Shown: positions 33,229 to 42,552, counted from the first letter of the stretch. The stretch: DNA of 64,000 nt from Lawsonibacter faecis (GCF_014287675.1 NZ_JACOPQ010000010.1:62001-126000); one strand, 5' to 3'. A program made the numbers and translations. Notes: generated by a model not told the origin, from the letters alone.

Positions 33229-34380
33229 ATGAAGCGTATGTTTGCGGCCCTGTTCGCCGTTTTGTTCCTCTCCTCCGTGCTCTCCGTCCGGGCCCGGGCC
33301 GCCGCGCCCACCCTCTCCGCCGCGTCCGCCATCCTGGTGGACGGCGGGTCGGGACGGGTGCTCTTTTCCCAGAATGCGGACGAGGAGCGGGCCATCGCCA
33401 GCATTACCAAGCTGATGACCGCCCTGGTGGCGGTGGAGTCCACCGCCGATCTCTCTCAGGAGGTCACCGTCAAGCGTGAGTACACCCTCACCGAGGGCTC
33501 CTCTATGTATCTGAAGGTGGGGGAGAAGCTCACCCTGGAGGATTTGCTCTACGGCCTGCTCCTGGTCTCGGGCAACGACGCCGCGCTGGCGGTGGCGGGC
33601 TTCTGCGCGGGCGATGTGGAGACCTTCGTGGAGTGGATGAATCGGAAGGCGGAGGAGCTGGGCATGGAGCACAGCCACTTCTCCAACCCCAACGGCCTCT
33701 CCAGCGACGACCACTACTCCACCGCCGCCGACATGGCGAAGCTGGCCAGGGTGGTCATGGACAACGAAATTCTTGCAAAAATCGTCTCCACCAAATCCAT
33801 TACCATCGGCACCCGGAGCCTTACGAACCACAACAAGCTCCTCTGGCAGTATGAGGGCTGCGTGGGCATGAAGACGGGCTACACCGACAAGGCCGGGAGG
33901 ACCCTGGTCTCCAGCGCGGAGCGGGACGGCCAGCGGCTCATCGCCGTGACCCTCTGCGACCCCAACGACTGGCGGGATCACGCAGCCCTCTTCGACTACG
34001 GCTTTGAGGAGTGGCCCGGCGCCATGCTGGCCACCGCCGGGAAGGATGTGCGCAGCCTCCCGGTGACGGGGTCGCTGGTCCGCTTCGTGCCCGTACGGAC
34101 CGAGAGCGGCGTGAGCTATCCCCTGGGCGCGGGCGAACGGGTGACCGCCAGGATAGACCTGCCGGAGACGGTGAAGGCCCCCGTCGAGGAGGGGGCGATT
34201 GCCGGAAGCCTGACCTTTTATATGGACGGCGAGCCCATCGGCAGCACCTATCTGGTCTACTCCAGAAGCGTGAAAAGCGACGCGCTGGAGGAGCAGAGCC
34301 TGGTTGAGCGTATTCTGAGCCTTTTCCGGGGGGACAAGACCGCCAATGTGATGGCGGCGTTTTACCCCAGGACATTTTAA
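33229..34380 (+). CDS. dacF: D-alanyl-D-alanine carboxypeptidase, DacF type
   Basis: 383 residues with a signal peptide (to about 25). Penicillin-binding motifs: SxxK at S58-K61 ('ASITKL'), SGN in 'VSGNDAAL', KTG in 'GMKTGYTDKAG'. The C-terminal domain (about 270-383) is of the PBP5 type and may end in a membrane-associating helix. It trims the last D-Ala of cell-wall peptides. Directly after ytfJ, so a spore-cortex role (dacF) is likely. ATG 33229 has GAGG upstream. Confidence 0.9.
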   Translation: MKRMFAALFAVLFLSSVLSVRARAAAPTLSAASAILVDGGSGRVLFSQNADEERAIASITKLMTALVAVESTADLSQEVTVKREYTLTEGSSMYLKVGEKLTLEDLLYGLLLVSGNDAALAVAGFCAGDVETFVEWMNRKAEELGMEHSHFSNPNGLSSDDHYSTAADMAKLARVVMDNEILAKIVSTKSITIGTRSLTNHNKLLWQYEGCVGMKTGYTDKAGRTLVSSAERDGQRLIAVTLCDPNDWRDHAALFDYGFEEWPGAMLATAGKDVRSLPVTGSLVRFVPVRTESGVSYPLGAGERVTARIDLPETVKAPVEEGAIAGSLTFYMDGEPIGSTYLVYSRSVKSDALEEQSLVERILSLFRGDKTANVMAAFYPRTF

Positions 34381-34383
34381 AAA

Positions 34384-34546
34384 CTAGAGTGTATCTGAAA
34401 CATCCAGGCGGCGCGCCTTTCGGCGGAAACTGCGACCTGCCGCGCCGTTTTTCCTTGGAATCCACCCAGGATTCCTGCGAAAAACGGCTTGCATGACGCC
34501 TTCCGCTCGAAATCCACACCACCCCGAAATTTCAGATACACCCTAG
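34384..34546. mobile_element. MITE-like element 2
   Basis: 163 bp bounded by 17-base terminal inverted repeats: CTAGAGTGTATCTGAAA (34384-34400) and its complement at 34530-34546 with one mismatch. CTAG stands at both ends. The interior has no gene and shares a core (34450-34492) with MITE 1, including 17 identical bases. It begins 4 bp after the dacF stop. Confidence 0.75.
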
Positions 34547-34613
34547 ACGACTGCGGATTGCCGCGCCGGTCACTTCGCCGGCGTGGCAATCCTGCTCAAA
34601 AGAGGTGAACGGC

Positions 34614-35324
34614 GTGGAGGAACGCCTGCAAAAACTACTCTCCGCCTGCGGCGTGGCCTCCCGCCGGACGGCGGAGGGGTACATTGAGGCCGGCCGTGTG
34701 ACCGTCAACGGAAGCGTGGCCCGCCTGGGCGACAAGGCGGACCCGGCGCGGGACCGGGTGGAGGTGGACGGCAAGCCCGTCCGGCCGGTGGGGGAGCATA
34801 CATATATCCTGCTCCACAAGCCCCGGGGCTATGTGACCACCCTCTCCGACGAGAAGGGCCGCAGGACCGTGGCGGAGCTGGTGTCCGCCTGCGGTGCCCG
34901 TGTCTGGCCTGTGGGCCGGCTGGACCTGGACTCGGAGGGGCTGCTCCTTATGACTGACGACGGGGAGCTGACCCACACGCTTCTTCACCCCAGCCACGGG
35001 GTGGAGAAGGAGTATCTGGTCTCGGTCACCGGCGACGTGGACGCCGCGCTGCCCATCCTCAGAGGACCCATGAGCCTGGACGGCGTGCCCCTGGCCGCCG
35101 CCGGGGTGGAGGTGCTGCGCCGGGAGGGCGGGGGCCGCGCCTGCCTCTCGGTGGTCATTCACGAAGGAAAGAACCGCCAGGTGCGGCGGATGTGCGCCGC
35201 CGCCGGACTGGAGGTCAGGCGCCTCAAGCGGGTCAGGGAGGGGACGCTGGCGCTGGGGGAGCTGCCTCCGGGCCGCTGGCGGCGTCTGACGGGGGAGGAA
35301 GTGGCCCGGCTGCGCGGCGGATAA
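34614..35324 (+). CDS. rluB: Pseudouridine synthase, RluB/RsuA family
   Basis: About 236 residues. An N-terminal S4 RNA-binding domain ('RLQKLLSACGVASRRTAEGYIEAGRVTVNG' in parts), then the catalytic core with the aspartate in 'GRLDLDSEGLLLMTDDG' and 'EGKNRQVRRM'. It modifies uridine in rRNA, most likely 23S. GTG 34614 is preferred, 8 nt after AGAGG; an earlier GTG at 34605 touches that site. scpB-ytfJ-dacF-rluB is a conserved order. Confidence 0.93.
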   Translation: MEERLQKLLSACGVASRRTAEGYIEAGRVTVNGSVARLGDKADPARDRVEVDGKPVRPVGEHTYILLHKPRGYVTTLSDEKGRRTVAELVSACGARVWPVGRLDLDSEGLLLMTDDGELTHTLLHPSHGVEKEYLVSVTGDVDAALPILRGPMSLDGVPLAAAGVEVLRREGGGRACLSVVIHEGKNRQVRRMCAAAGLEVRRLKRVREGTLALGELPPGRWRRLTGEEVARLRGG

Positions 35325-35378
35325 GGGAGGGAAGTCCCGCCATTTTGCAAGGAAAATGTTACGTCTTGCAGAATGCTA

Positions 35379-35407
35379 TTGATTTTCAGCCGAATTCCCG
35401 GTATGAT
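35379..35407 (+). promoter_or_regulatory. Promoter of RpiR gene
   Basis: TTGATT (35379-35384), 17-nt spacer, TATGAT (35402-35407). Confidence 0.6.
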
Positions 35408-35471
35408 ACTATTTGCTGATTCAGAGAATGGCGCGCCCCGAAACGGGGGGTACCGGGAGGATAGAGGAACC

Positions 35472-36341
35472 ATGTCCAAGGATATATTATCGGTTATTCA
35501 GGCCAGTATGAGCGCCTTTTCCAAGGGCCAGAAGCTCATTGCCAAATTTATTCTGGAGTCCTACGACAAGGCGGCCTTCATGACCGCCAGCAAGCTGGGC
35601 AAGACGGTGAACGTCAGCGAGTCCACGGTGGTGCGCTTTGCCGCCGAGCTGGGCTATGACGGCTATCCCGCCATGCAGAAGGCCCTGCAGGAGATGATCC
35701 GCAACAAGCTTACCTCCATCCAGCGCATCGAGGTCTCCAACGACCGCATCACCGACCAGGACCTGCTGCCCATGGTGATGCAGTCGGACATTGAGAAGAT
35801 CCGCATGACCATGGAGGCGGTAAGCCGTGAGGATTTTTACCACACGGTGGACGCCATCGTGTCCGCCCGGCGCATCTATATCCTGGGCGTGCGCTCCGCC
35901 TCGGCCATCGTGAGCTTTTTGGGGTTCTATTTCAACCTGATTTTTGAAAACGTGGTCATCGTACATACCACCTCGGTCAGTGAGATGTTTGAACAGATTC
36001 TGCGGGTGGGGGAGGGCGACGTGGTCATCGGTGTCAGCTTCCCCAGATACTCCAGCCGGACGGTGAAGGCCATGCAGTTTGCCCGGGACCAGGGCGCGGT
36101 GGTGGTGGCCATTACCGACAGCGAGGCGTCCCCGCTGGCCGCCATCGCCAACCACGCGCTCCTCGCCAAGAGCGATATGGCCTCCTTTGTGGACTCCCTG
36201 GTGGCCCCGCTCTCCATGGTCAACGCCCTCATCGTGGCGGTGGGCCGCCGGAAGAACGAGGACCTGTCCCGGACCTTCGAGACCCTGGAGCGGATCTGGG
36301 ACGAGTACGAGGTCTATGAGAAGGTAGAGGAAGAAACGTAA
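35472..36341 (+). CDS. RpiR family transcriptional regulator (HTH + SIS)
   Basis: 289 residues. The N-terminal RpiR helix-turn-helix (1-77) includes 'FMTASKLGKTVNVSESTVVRFAAELGYDGYPAMQKAL' in parts. The C-terminal SIS domain (about 125-265) usually binds a phosphosugar. No sugar genes are adjacent; it precedes a flavoprotein gene by only about 20 nt, so its target is unclear. ATG 35472 follows an AGAGGAA site. Confidence 0.9.
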   Translation: MSKDILSVIQASMSAFSKGQKLIAKFILESYDKAAFMTASKLGKTVNVSESTVVRFAAELGYDGYPAMQKALQEMIRNKLTSIQRIEVSNDRITDQDLLPMVMQSDIEKIRMTMEAVSREDFYHTVDAIVSARRIYILGVRSASAIVSFLGFYFNLIFENVVIVHTTSVSEMFEQILRVGEGDVVIGVSFPRYSSRTVKAMQFARDQGAVVVAITDSEASPLAAIANHALLAKSDMASFVDSLVAPLSMVNALIVAVGRRKNEDLSRTFETLERIWDEYEVYEKVEEET

Positions 36342-36362
36342 GCGCCTGCACGGCAGGCTCGG

Positions 36363-37616
36363 ATGAAGGATGATGGAAATTTGACGCCGGATATAATCGT
36401 GATCGGCGGCGGGGCGGCGGGATGTCTTGCCGCGCTGACCGCCGCCCGCCAGGGTGCCTGTGTGACCCTGCTGGAACGGAACCAGAAGCTGGGCCGCAAG
36501 CTCTATATTACGGGGAAGGGCCGCTGCAACGTGACAAACGACTGTGGCGCGGACGAGGTGCTCAAAAACGTCCCGCATAACAGTCGTTTTCTCACCAGCG
36601 CCGTCACCCGCTTCCCGCCCTCAGCGGTGAAGGAGCTCTTCGCCGGGCTGGGGGTGCCCCTCAAGACGGAGCGGGGCGGCCGGGTTTTCCCCGCGTCGGA
36701 CAGGGCGGCCGACATTATCGACGCCCTCCTCATGGGCCTGCGCCGCGCGGGCGTGAATATCGCGCAGGAGCGGGCGGAAGCCCTCCTGACGGAGGGTGGG
36801 GCCGTCACCGGCGTGACGACGGAGCGGGGTCGGTTTCCATGTAAGGCGGTTATCCTTGCCACTGGCGGCGTCTCCTATCCTCTGACCGGCTCCACCGGGG
36901 ACGGCTACCGCATTGCGGAGGCCCTGGGCCATACGGTGATTCCCCCCAGACCCTCCCTGGTGCCTCTGGTGGCCGAACAGGATTTTTGCGCCGCAATGCA
37001 GGGGCTGTCCCTGAAAAATGTATCGGTTAAGGTTCAAAATTCCAGGAACAAGGTCGTCTTTCAGGAGCAGGGCGAGATGCTCTTCACCCACTTCGGACTG
37101 TCCGGGCCGCTGATTCTGAGCGCCAGCGCCCATATGCGGGACTTTGATAAGGAGCGCTACAGCGTTTTTATCGATATGAAGCCCGCCCTGGACGAAAAGA
37201 CCCTGGACGCCCGGCTCCTGCGGGACTTTTCCGAGAATCCCAACCGGGACCTTCACAATGTGCTGGACGCCCTGGTGCCCCGGCTGATGTCCCCGGTGCT
37301 GGCGGAGCTGTCCGGCATCCCGGGGGAGACCAAGGTCAATTCCGTCACCAGGGAGCAGCGCCGCCGCCTGCTGGAGCTTCTCAAGGGCCTGCGGGTGGAT
37401 ATCCGGGGGCCGCGCCCGGTGGAGGAGGCGATTATCTCCTCCGGCGGGGTGAAGGTCACTGAGGTGGACCCGAAAACCATGGGGTCCAAGCTGGTCTCCG
37501 GGCTGTACTTCGCCGGGGAGCTTTTGGACGTGGACGCCTACACCGGCGGCTTTAACCTCCAAATCGCCTGGGCCACGGGCCGCGCGGCGGGGGAGGCGGC
37601 CGCGGCAGCCCTGTAG
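36363..37616 (+). CDS. HI0933/YhiN family flavoprotein
   Basis: 417 residues. The FAD-binding N-terminus 'IIVIGGGAAGCLAALTAARQG' in parts, then 'LGRKLYITGKGRCNVTND', and the C-terminal 'GGVKVTEVDPKTMGSKLVSGLYFAGELLDVDAYTGGFNLQIAW' in sections. These mark the HI0933 (BaiN/YhiN) group of NAD(P)/FAD oxidoreductases, of uncertain substrate. It begins the flavoprotein-cmk-plsC-ispH/rpsA run found in many Clostridia. Confidence 0.92.
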   Translation: MKDDGNLTPDIIVIGGGAAGCLAALTAARQGACVTLLERNQKLGRKLYITGKGRCNVTNDCGADEVLKNVPHNSRFLTSAVTRFPPSAVKELFAGLGVPLKTERGGRVFPASDRAADIIDALLMGLRRAGVNIAQERAEALLTEGGAVTGVTTERGRFPCKAVILATGGVSYPLTGSTGDGYRIAEALGHTVIPPRPSLVPLVAEQDFCAAMQGLSLKNVSVKVQNSRNKVVFQEQGEMLFTHFGLSGPLILSASAHMRDFDKERYSVFIDMKPALDEKTLDARLLRDFSENPNRDLHNVLDALVPRLMSPVLAELSGIPGETKVNSVTREQRRRLLELLKGLRVDIRGPRPVEEAIISSGGVKVTEVDPKTMGSKLVSGLYFAGELLDVDAYTGGFNLQIAWATGRAAGEAAAAAL

Positions 37617-37659
37617 CGGCGGGGGCGCAGCCCCACAGCTTTGATTGGGAGGATACCAC

Positions 37660-38337
37660 ATGACTTATAAAAGCATCGCGGTGGACGGGCCGTCCGGCGC
37701 GGGGAAGAGCACCCTGGCAAAAATGCTGGCCGAGGCCCTGGGCTACCTCTATGTGGACACCGGCGCCATCTACCGCACGGTGGGCCTGTCCGCCTGCCGG
37801 CGGGGCGTGGACCCCGGCGACGGCGCGGCGGTGGTGCCCATGCTGGCCGGGCTGGACATCGATCTCAGGCATGGAGAGGACGGTCTGCAGCATATGTATC
37901 TGGACGGCGAGGACGTGACCGACGAAATCCGCCGCCCGGAGATCTCCAAGTACGCCTCCGCCGTGTCGGCCCTGCCTCAGGTCCGGGCATTCCTGATGGA
38001 CATGCAGCGGGAACTTGCCCGGCGGCAGAACGTCATTATGGACGGCCGGGATATCGGTACGGTGGTGCTGCCCGGAGCGGACGTGAAAATTTTTCTCACC
38101 GCCGCCCCGGAGGACCGGGCGAAGCGGCGGTATGCGGAGCTGCTGCAGCGGGGGCACGGGGGCGATTACGAAACCGTCCTGCGGGATATCATCCAGCGGG
38201 ACGAGAACGACACCCGCCGGGCGGCGGCTCCCCTCAGGCAGGCGGAGGACGCCCTGCTGGTGGACACCACGGGCAACTCCCTGGAGGAGAGCTTCGACGT
38301 GCTGCTGAATACCATCAAGGAGCGATTGGACGCATGA
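37660..38337 (+). CDS. cmk: Cytidylate kinase
   Basis: 225 residues. P-loop 'DGPSGAGKST', 'YVDTGAIYRTVGL', 'DGRDIGTVVLPGADVKIFLTA'. It phosphorylates CMP and dCMP. GGGAGGAT site before ATG 37660. Stop overlaps the plsC start by 4 nt. Confidence 0.96.
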   Translation: MTYKSIAVDGPSGAGKSTLAKMLAEALGYLYVDTGAIYRTVGLSACRRGVDPGDGAAVVPMLAGLDIDLRHGEDGLQHMYLDGEDVTDEIRRPEISKYASAVSALPQVRAFLMDMQRELARRQNVIMDGRDIGTVVLPGADVKIFLTAAPEDRAKRRYAELLQRGHGGDYETVLRDIIQRDENDTRRAAAPLRQAEDALLVDTTGNSLEESFDVLLNTIKERLDA

Positions 38338-38924
38338 GAACAGCGTATGCTATCATCTGGACCATTGTGTGGCCATTCTTCAGCCTGTTCCACCCCTGCC
38401 GCTGTATCGGCAGGGAGCATATCCCCGAGGGGGGCGCCCTGTTCTGCGCCAACCATACCCGCCTCAGCGACCCGGTCTGTCTGGTGATGGCGGTGGGCCG
38501 GAAGCACCAGATGCGGGTCATGGCGAAGGCGGAGTTCATGCGGGCGCCCATCCTGGGCTTTCTCCTGAAAAAGGCGGGGGTCTTCGCCGTGGAGCGGGGC
38601 AAGTCCGACGTGGGCGCCATCAAGACCGCCATCAAATTCCTCAAGAGCGGCGAAAACGTGCTGCTCTTCCCCGAGGGGACCCGGGTGAGGGACGGGGAGG
38701 AGGGCGAGGCCAAGACCGGCGCGGCCATGCTGGCCGTCCGCACCGGCGTGCCCATCGTCCCGGTGTACATACCCGCCAGGAAGCCGTGGTTTCGCTTTAC
38801 CGACGTGGTGATCGGCGAGCCCTACTATCCCCAGGTGGAGGGCAGGAAAGGCACCGCCGAAGAGTACAAGGCGATTGCCGAGGATCTGATGGAGCGCATT
38901 TACGCGCTGGGGAAGGCGGCATGA
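38334..38924 (+). CDS. plsC: 1-acyl-sn-glycerol-3-phosphate acyltransferase
   Basis: 196 residues. The catalytic HX4D motif is in 'NHTRLSDP' and the substrate motif is 'FPEGTR'. It makes phosphatidic acid. One N-terminal hydrophobic segment anchors it to the membrane. Overlaps both neighbours by 4 nt, so cmk, plsC and ispH/rpsA are translationally coupled. Confidence 0.95.
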   Translation: MRTAYAIIWTIVWPFFSLFHPCRCIGREHIPEGGALFCANHTRLSDPVCLVMAVGRKHQMRVMAKAEFMRAPILGFLLKKAGVFAVERGKSDVGAIKTAIKFLKSGENVLLFPEGTRVRDGEEGEAKTGAAMLAVRTGVPIVPVYIPARKPWFRFTDVVIGEPYYPQVEGRKGTAEEYKAIAEDLMERIYALGKAA

Positions 38925-40942
38925 GCCTGCGCCTTGCGGAGCACGCCGGCTTCTGCTACGGGGTGAAGCGGGCGGTGGAGCTGGCGGAGCAGGCGGCGGC
39001 CTCGGGCAAGAAATGCGTCATGCTGGGCCACCTCATCCACAACGACAGCGTGATTGCGCGGCTGGAGGCCATGGGGATTTCCAGCGTGGAGCGGCCCGGG
39101 GACGTGCCGGAGGGGGCCGCGGTCATCATCCGGTCCCACGGGGAGCCCAGGGCGGTGTTTGAGCTGCTGGAATCCCGGGGGGCGGAGATTCTGGACGCCA
39201 CCTGTCCCAACGTCTCGCAGATTCATAAAATTGTCGCCGAGGCGGAACAAAACGGACGTCAGAGCGTCATTATAGGGTCCCCGGAACATCCGGAGGTCCG
39301 GGCGATTGCCGGCTGGTGCCGCCGGGGCGTGGTGCTGGCCGACTGCGAGGCCCTGGAGCGCTGGCTGGACGAGGAACCGGAAAACCGCGCAAAACCAATC
39401 ACAATGGTCTCTCAGACCACGTCCACCCGGGCTGATTGGGATTTGTGCGTAGAAAAAGCAAAAAAAGAGTGTACAAATTTAAAAGTTTTTGATACAATAT
39501 GTGGTGCTACGTGCAAGCGGCAGCGGGCGGCCCAAGCTCTGGCCGCCGAGAGCAACGCCATGATTGTGATTGGAGACCGCAAAAGCGCCAACACGAGACA
39601 CCTGGCCGAACTCTGCCGCGCCCTCTGTCCCATGGTCATATGGATCGAACGAGGGGCGGAGCTGGAACCTTCCAACCTGTATGGGAAGGCTTCTATTGGA
39701 ATCACCGCGGGCGCGTCTACGCCGGGGTGGATTATAAAGGAGGTCTATGACAAAATGAGCGACGAAATCATGGAGATCGAAGAATCCTTTGCTGAACTGC
39801 TGGAGAAATCGATCAAGACTTTAAATACAGGGGAGAAGGTTACAGGCGTCGTCACTGGTATTACGCCTACGGAGATCTACGTCGACCTGGGCACCAAGCA
39901 CGCCGGTTACATACCGGTGTCCGAGCTCACCGACGATCCCACTGTTAAGGTCGAGGACCTGGTTAAGGTCGGCGAGGAAATCGAGACCTACGTCATGCGC
40001 GTGAACGATCAGGAGGGCGTGGTCACCCTGTCCAAGAAGCGTCTTGACACCGTCAAGAGCTGGGACGACGTGGCCCAGGCCTGCGAGGATCACACCACCG
40101 TGGAGGGTGTGGTCACCGAGGAGAACAAGGGCGGTGTCGTGGTGTCCATCAAGGGCGTGCGCGTGTTCGTCCCCGCCTCCCAGACCGGTCTGCCCCGGGA
40201 GACGCCTATGAGCGAGCTGCTCAAGCACAAGGTCCGTCTGCGCATCACCGAGGTCAACCGCGCCCGCCGCCGGGTGGTGGGTTCCATCCGCGCTGTCGCC
40301 AATGAGGAGCGCGCCGAGAAGGCCGCCGCCGTCTGGGAGGGCATCGAGGAAGGCAAGAAGTATGACGGCGTGGTGAAGAGCCTGACTTCCTACGGCGCTT
40401 TCGTGGACATTGGCGGCGTGGACGGCATGGTCCATATCTCCGAGCTGAGCTGGAGCCGTATCAAGCATCCCTCCGAGGTGGTGAAGACCGGCGACGCCGT
40501 CCAGGTCTATGTCATTTCCTTCGACAAGGAGAAGAAGAAGATCTCCCTGGGCATGAAGGACCGCGGCCAGGATCCCTGGGCTGTGTTCACCGACAAGTAC
40601 GGCGTGGGCGACACCGCCAGCGTCAAGGTTGTCAAGCTCATGACCTTCGGCGCTTTCGCCGAGATCGTGCCCGGCGTGGACGGCCTGATCCATATCTCCC
40701 AGATCGCCGATCACCGGATTGACAAGCCCGGCGACGCGCTGAGCGAGGGAGAGATGGTGGACGTGAAAATCACCGATATCGACATGGACCGCAAGAAGGT
40801 CTCCCTGTCTATCCGCGCCCTGCTGGAGGATGCCCAGCGCTCCGACGCAGGCGAGGACAGCGGAGAGGACACCCTGGTGGCCACCTCTGAGGGCGGGCAC
40901 ACCGAGGTCGCGCCCGGGTTCGAGAGCGCTCCCGAGGAGTAA
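38921..40942 (+). CDS. ispH: IspH-ribosomal protein S1 fusion
   Basis: 673 residues. Residues 1-280 are IspH (HMBPP reductase, last step of the MEP isoprenoid pathway) with iron-sulfur cysteines C12, C96 and C195. From about 300 on there are four S1 RNA-binding repeats, for example 'GVVTGITPTEIYVDLGTKHAGYIP' in parts, 'YGAFVDIGGVDGMVHISELSW' and 'FGAFAEIVPGVDGLIHIS'. This fusion is known in Clostridia; it joins isoprenoid synthesis with an S1-type translation protein. The true start is ATG 38921, which overlaps plsC; the longer in-phase frame upstream is a shadow. It ends in an acidic tail. Confidence 0.95.
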   Translation: MSLRLAEHAGFCYGVKRAVELAEQAAASGKKCVMLGHLIHNDSVIARLEAMGISSVERPGDVPEGAAVIIRSHGEPRAVFELLESRGAEILDATCPNVSQIHKIVAEAEQNGRQSVIIGSPEHPEVRAIAGWCRRGVVLADCEALERWLDEEPENRAKPITMVSQTTSTRADWDLCVEKAKKECTNLKVFDTICGATCKRQRAAQALAAESNAMIVIGDRKSANTRHLAELCRALCPMVIWIERGAELEPSNLYGKASIGITAGASTPGWIIKEVYDKMSDEIMEIEESFAELLEKSIKTLNTGEKVTGVVTGITPTEIYVDLGTKHAGYIPVSELTDDPTVKVEDLVKVGEEIETYVMRVNDQEGVVTLSKKRLDTVKSWDDVAQACEDHTTVEGVVTEENKGGVVVSIKGVRVFVPASQTGLPRETPMSELLKHKVRLRITEVNRARRRVVGSIRAVANEERAEKAAAVWEGIEEGKKYDGVVKSLTSYGAFVDIGGVDGMVHISELSWSRIKHPSEVVKTGDAVQVYVISFDKEKKKISLGMKDRGQDPWAVFTDKYGVGDTASVKVVKLMTFGAFAEIVPGVDGLIHISQIADHRIDKPGDALSEGEMVDVKITDIDMDRKKVSLSIRALLEDAQRSDAGEDSGEDTLVATSEGGHTEVAPGFESAPEE

Positions 40943-40972
40943 GAAGCGCGGCGCATTACTGCCTGTATACAC

Positions 40973-41012
40973 AAAAAGAGGCCTGTTTTCCATGGAAAAC
41001 AGGCCTCTTTTT
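40973..41012 (+). terminator. Strong terminator: perfect 40-bp palindrome
   Basis: 40973-40992 is the exact reverse complement of 40993-41012 (centre CCATGG), ending in T6. Being rich in A and T at both ends, it could work in both directions. Confidence 0.9.
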
Positions 41013-41042
41013 TGGCTATTTATATGTAAATTTTGATTTTAC

Positions 41043-41071
41043 TTGCAAAATGTTATACAGAAGGCTATAAT
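41043..41071 (+). promoter_or_regulatory. Promoter of carD-family gene
   Basis: TTGCAA (41043-41048), 17-nt spacer, TATAAT (41066-41071). Confidence 0.8.
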
Positions 41072-41129
41072 ATAAGTATCATTTCGGTACGATAGGGAAA
41101 GTAGGTTTGGGAGCGCTGGGAGGTGCAAC

Positions 41130-41606
41130 ATGTTTCAGGTAGGCGATAAGATCGTGCATCCGATGCACGGCGCGGGCATTGTGGACAGTATCGTCCAGAA
41201 GAAGGTGAACGGTGTGGTGCGGGAGTACTACATTCTAAAGCTTCCTGTGGGCGGCATGCTGGTGATGATCCCCACTGAGAACAGCGGGGAGATCGGCGTC
41301 CGGCCCGTGTGTGAGAGGGATGAGGCGGACAAGGTGATTGCTGCCATGCCCGATATTGAGGTCGATATGACCCAGAACTGGAACCGCCGCTACCGGGAAA
41401 ACATGCTGCGTCTGAAGAGCGGGGACCTGCTGGAGGTGGCCCGGGTGGTCAAGGGGCTGATGCTGCGGGACGGGGACCGGGGACTCTCCACCGGGGAGCG
41501 GAAGATGCTCCACTCTGCCAAGCAGATTCTGATCTCCGAGATCGTGCTCTCCCAGAACACCAGCTATGAGGACGTGGAGGCGCGCATAAACTGCGCGCTG
41601 GCGTAA
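41130..41606 (+). CDS. CarD/CdnL family transcriptional regulator
   Basis: 158 residues. The N-terminal Tudor-like RNA-polymerase-binding domain is 'FQVGDKIVHPMHGAGIVDSI', followed by the helical DNA-contact domain with 'WNRRYRENMLRLKSGDLLEVARVVKGL' in parts. The family binds the polymerase beta subunit and stabilises open promoters, often of rRNA genes. It has its own strong promoter and a GGGAGGTG site. Adjacent ispD-ispF is a conserved neighbour pair. Confidence 0.92.
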   Translation: MFQVGDKIVHPMHGAGIVDSIVQKKVNGVVREYYILKLPVGGMLVMIPTENSGEIGVRPVCERDEADKVIAAMPDIEVDMTQNWNRRYRENMLRLKSGDLLEVARVVKGLMLRDGDRGLSTGERKMLHSAKQILISEIVLSQNTSYEDVEARINCALA

Positions 41607-41713
41607 TAGAATTCCAGGGGACGCCCGGCTGGGAGCCGGACACGCTCCGGGGCGATTGTGCGCATCCCGCCGCCGTGCGGAGACGCTCCGGTCAGATCTG
41701 GGCGCGAAACGTG

Positions 41714-41741
41714 ATCCCCCACGGCAAACGCGGGGGATTTT
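41714..41741 (+). terminator. Terminator-like hairpin
   Basis: ATCCCCC (41714-41720) pairs with GGGGGAT (41732-41738), followed by TTT. Confidence 0.6.
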
Positions 41742-41774
41742 GTTTTGCCCGCATTGGCGAAAGGATGATGCATC

Positions 41775-42500
41775 ATGGGGCTTTTCGGCCGCCTGCGGCG
41801 GAGAAAAAACGCTCAGACCCCCTACTGCGCCGCGGTGGTGCCCGCCGCAGGCAGCGCCGCGCGGATGGAGGGGCAGGATAAAATCCTGACCATTCTGGGC
41901 GACTATCCCGTATTGGTACATACCCTGCGCGCACTGAACGACAGCGCCCTCATCCAAGAGATTGTCGTGGTCACCCGGGGAGACCTGATTGTCCCGGTGG
42001 GCCAGATCTGCAGGGACTTCGCCTTCGGCAAGGTCACAAAGGTCATCGTGGGCGGGGATACGCGCACCGCCTCCGTTCTGGCCGGGGCCCGGGAGGTGAG
42101 CGGGGAGGCGGAGCTCATCGCCATCCACGACGGGGCGCGGCCCCTGGTGCCGCCCGAGGTGGTGGACGCGGCCATCCTCCGGGCGGCGGAGTGCGGCGCG
42201 GCTGCCCCTGCCGTGCCCGTGAAGGACACCGTCAAGCGGGCGTCCGGCGCCCTGGTGGAGGCCACGCTGGACCGGGACAGCCTCTTCGCCGTTCAGACGC
42301 CCCAGGTCTTTCATGCCGACCTCATCCGTGGCGCGCTCCAGAAGGCGCTGGACGACGGTGCGGCGGTCACCGACGACTGCGCCGCCGTGGAGCGCATCGG
42401 CATGACGGTGGCCCTCACCGAGGGCTCCTATGAGAACATCAAGATTACCACGCCCACGGACCTGTTGATTGCCGAGGCCATCCTGAGCGGGAGGGAATGA
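41775..42500 (+). CDS. ispD: 2-C-methyl-D-erythritol 4-phosphate cytidylyltransferase
   Basis: 241 residues. N-terminal nucleotide-binding 'VVPAAGSAARMEGQDKIL' and 'AIHDGARPLV', both IspD signatures (the usual 'AAG.G.RMG..KQ' is slightly changed). MEP pathway, third step. About 16 extra basic N-terminal residues. ispF follows, so two MEP steps are together. Confidence 0.93.
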   Translation: MGLFGRLRRRKNAQTPYCAAVVPAAGSAARMEGQDKILTILGDYPVLVHTLRALNDSALIQEIVVVTRGDLIVPVGQICRDFAFGKVTKVIVGGDTRTASVLAGAREVSGEAELIAIHDGARPLVPPEVVDAAILRAAECGAAAPAVPVKDTVKRASGALVEATLDRDSLFAVQTPQVFHADLIRGALQKALDDGAAVTDDCAAVERIGMTVALTEGSYENIKITTPTDLLIAEAILSGRE

Positions 42501-42552
42501 CCCTTTCGCCGGGGCCGGAAATTTTGGGCGGAGCGCAGAGGAGCTTGAGCTT

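Noticed and set aside
38369..38920. N-terminal extension of the IspH-S1 protein into plsC
   Set aside because: The in-phase frame upstream of ATG 38921 is the plsC sequence in another frame; the true IspH start is the ATGA overlap.
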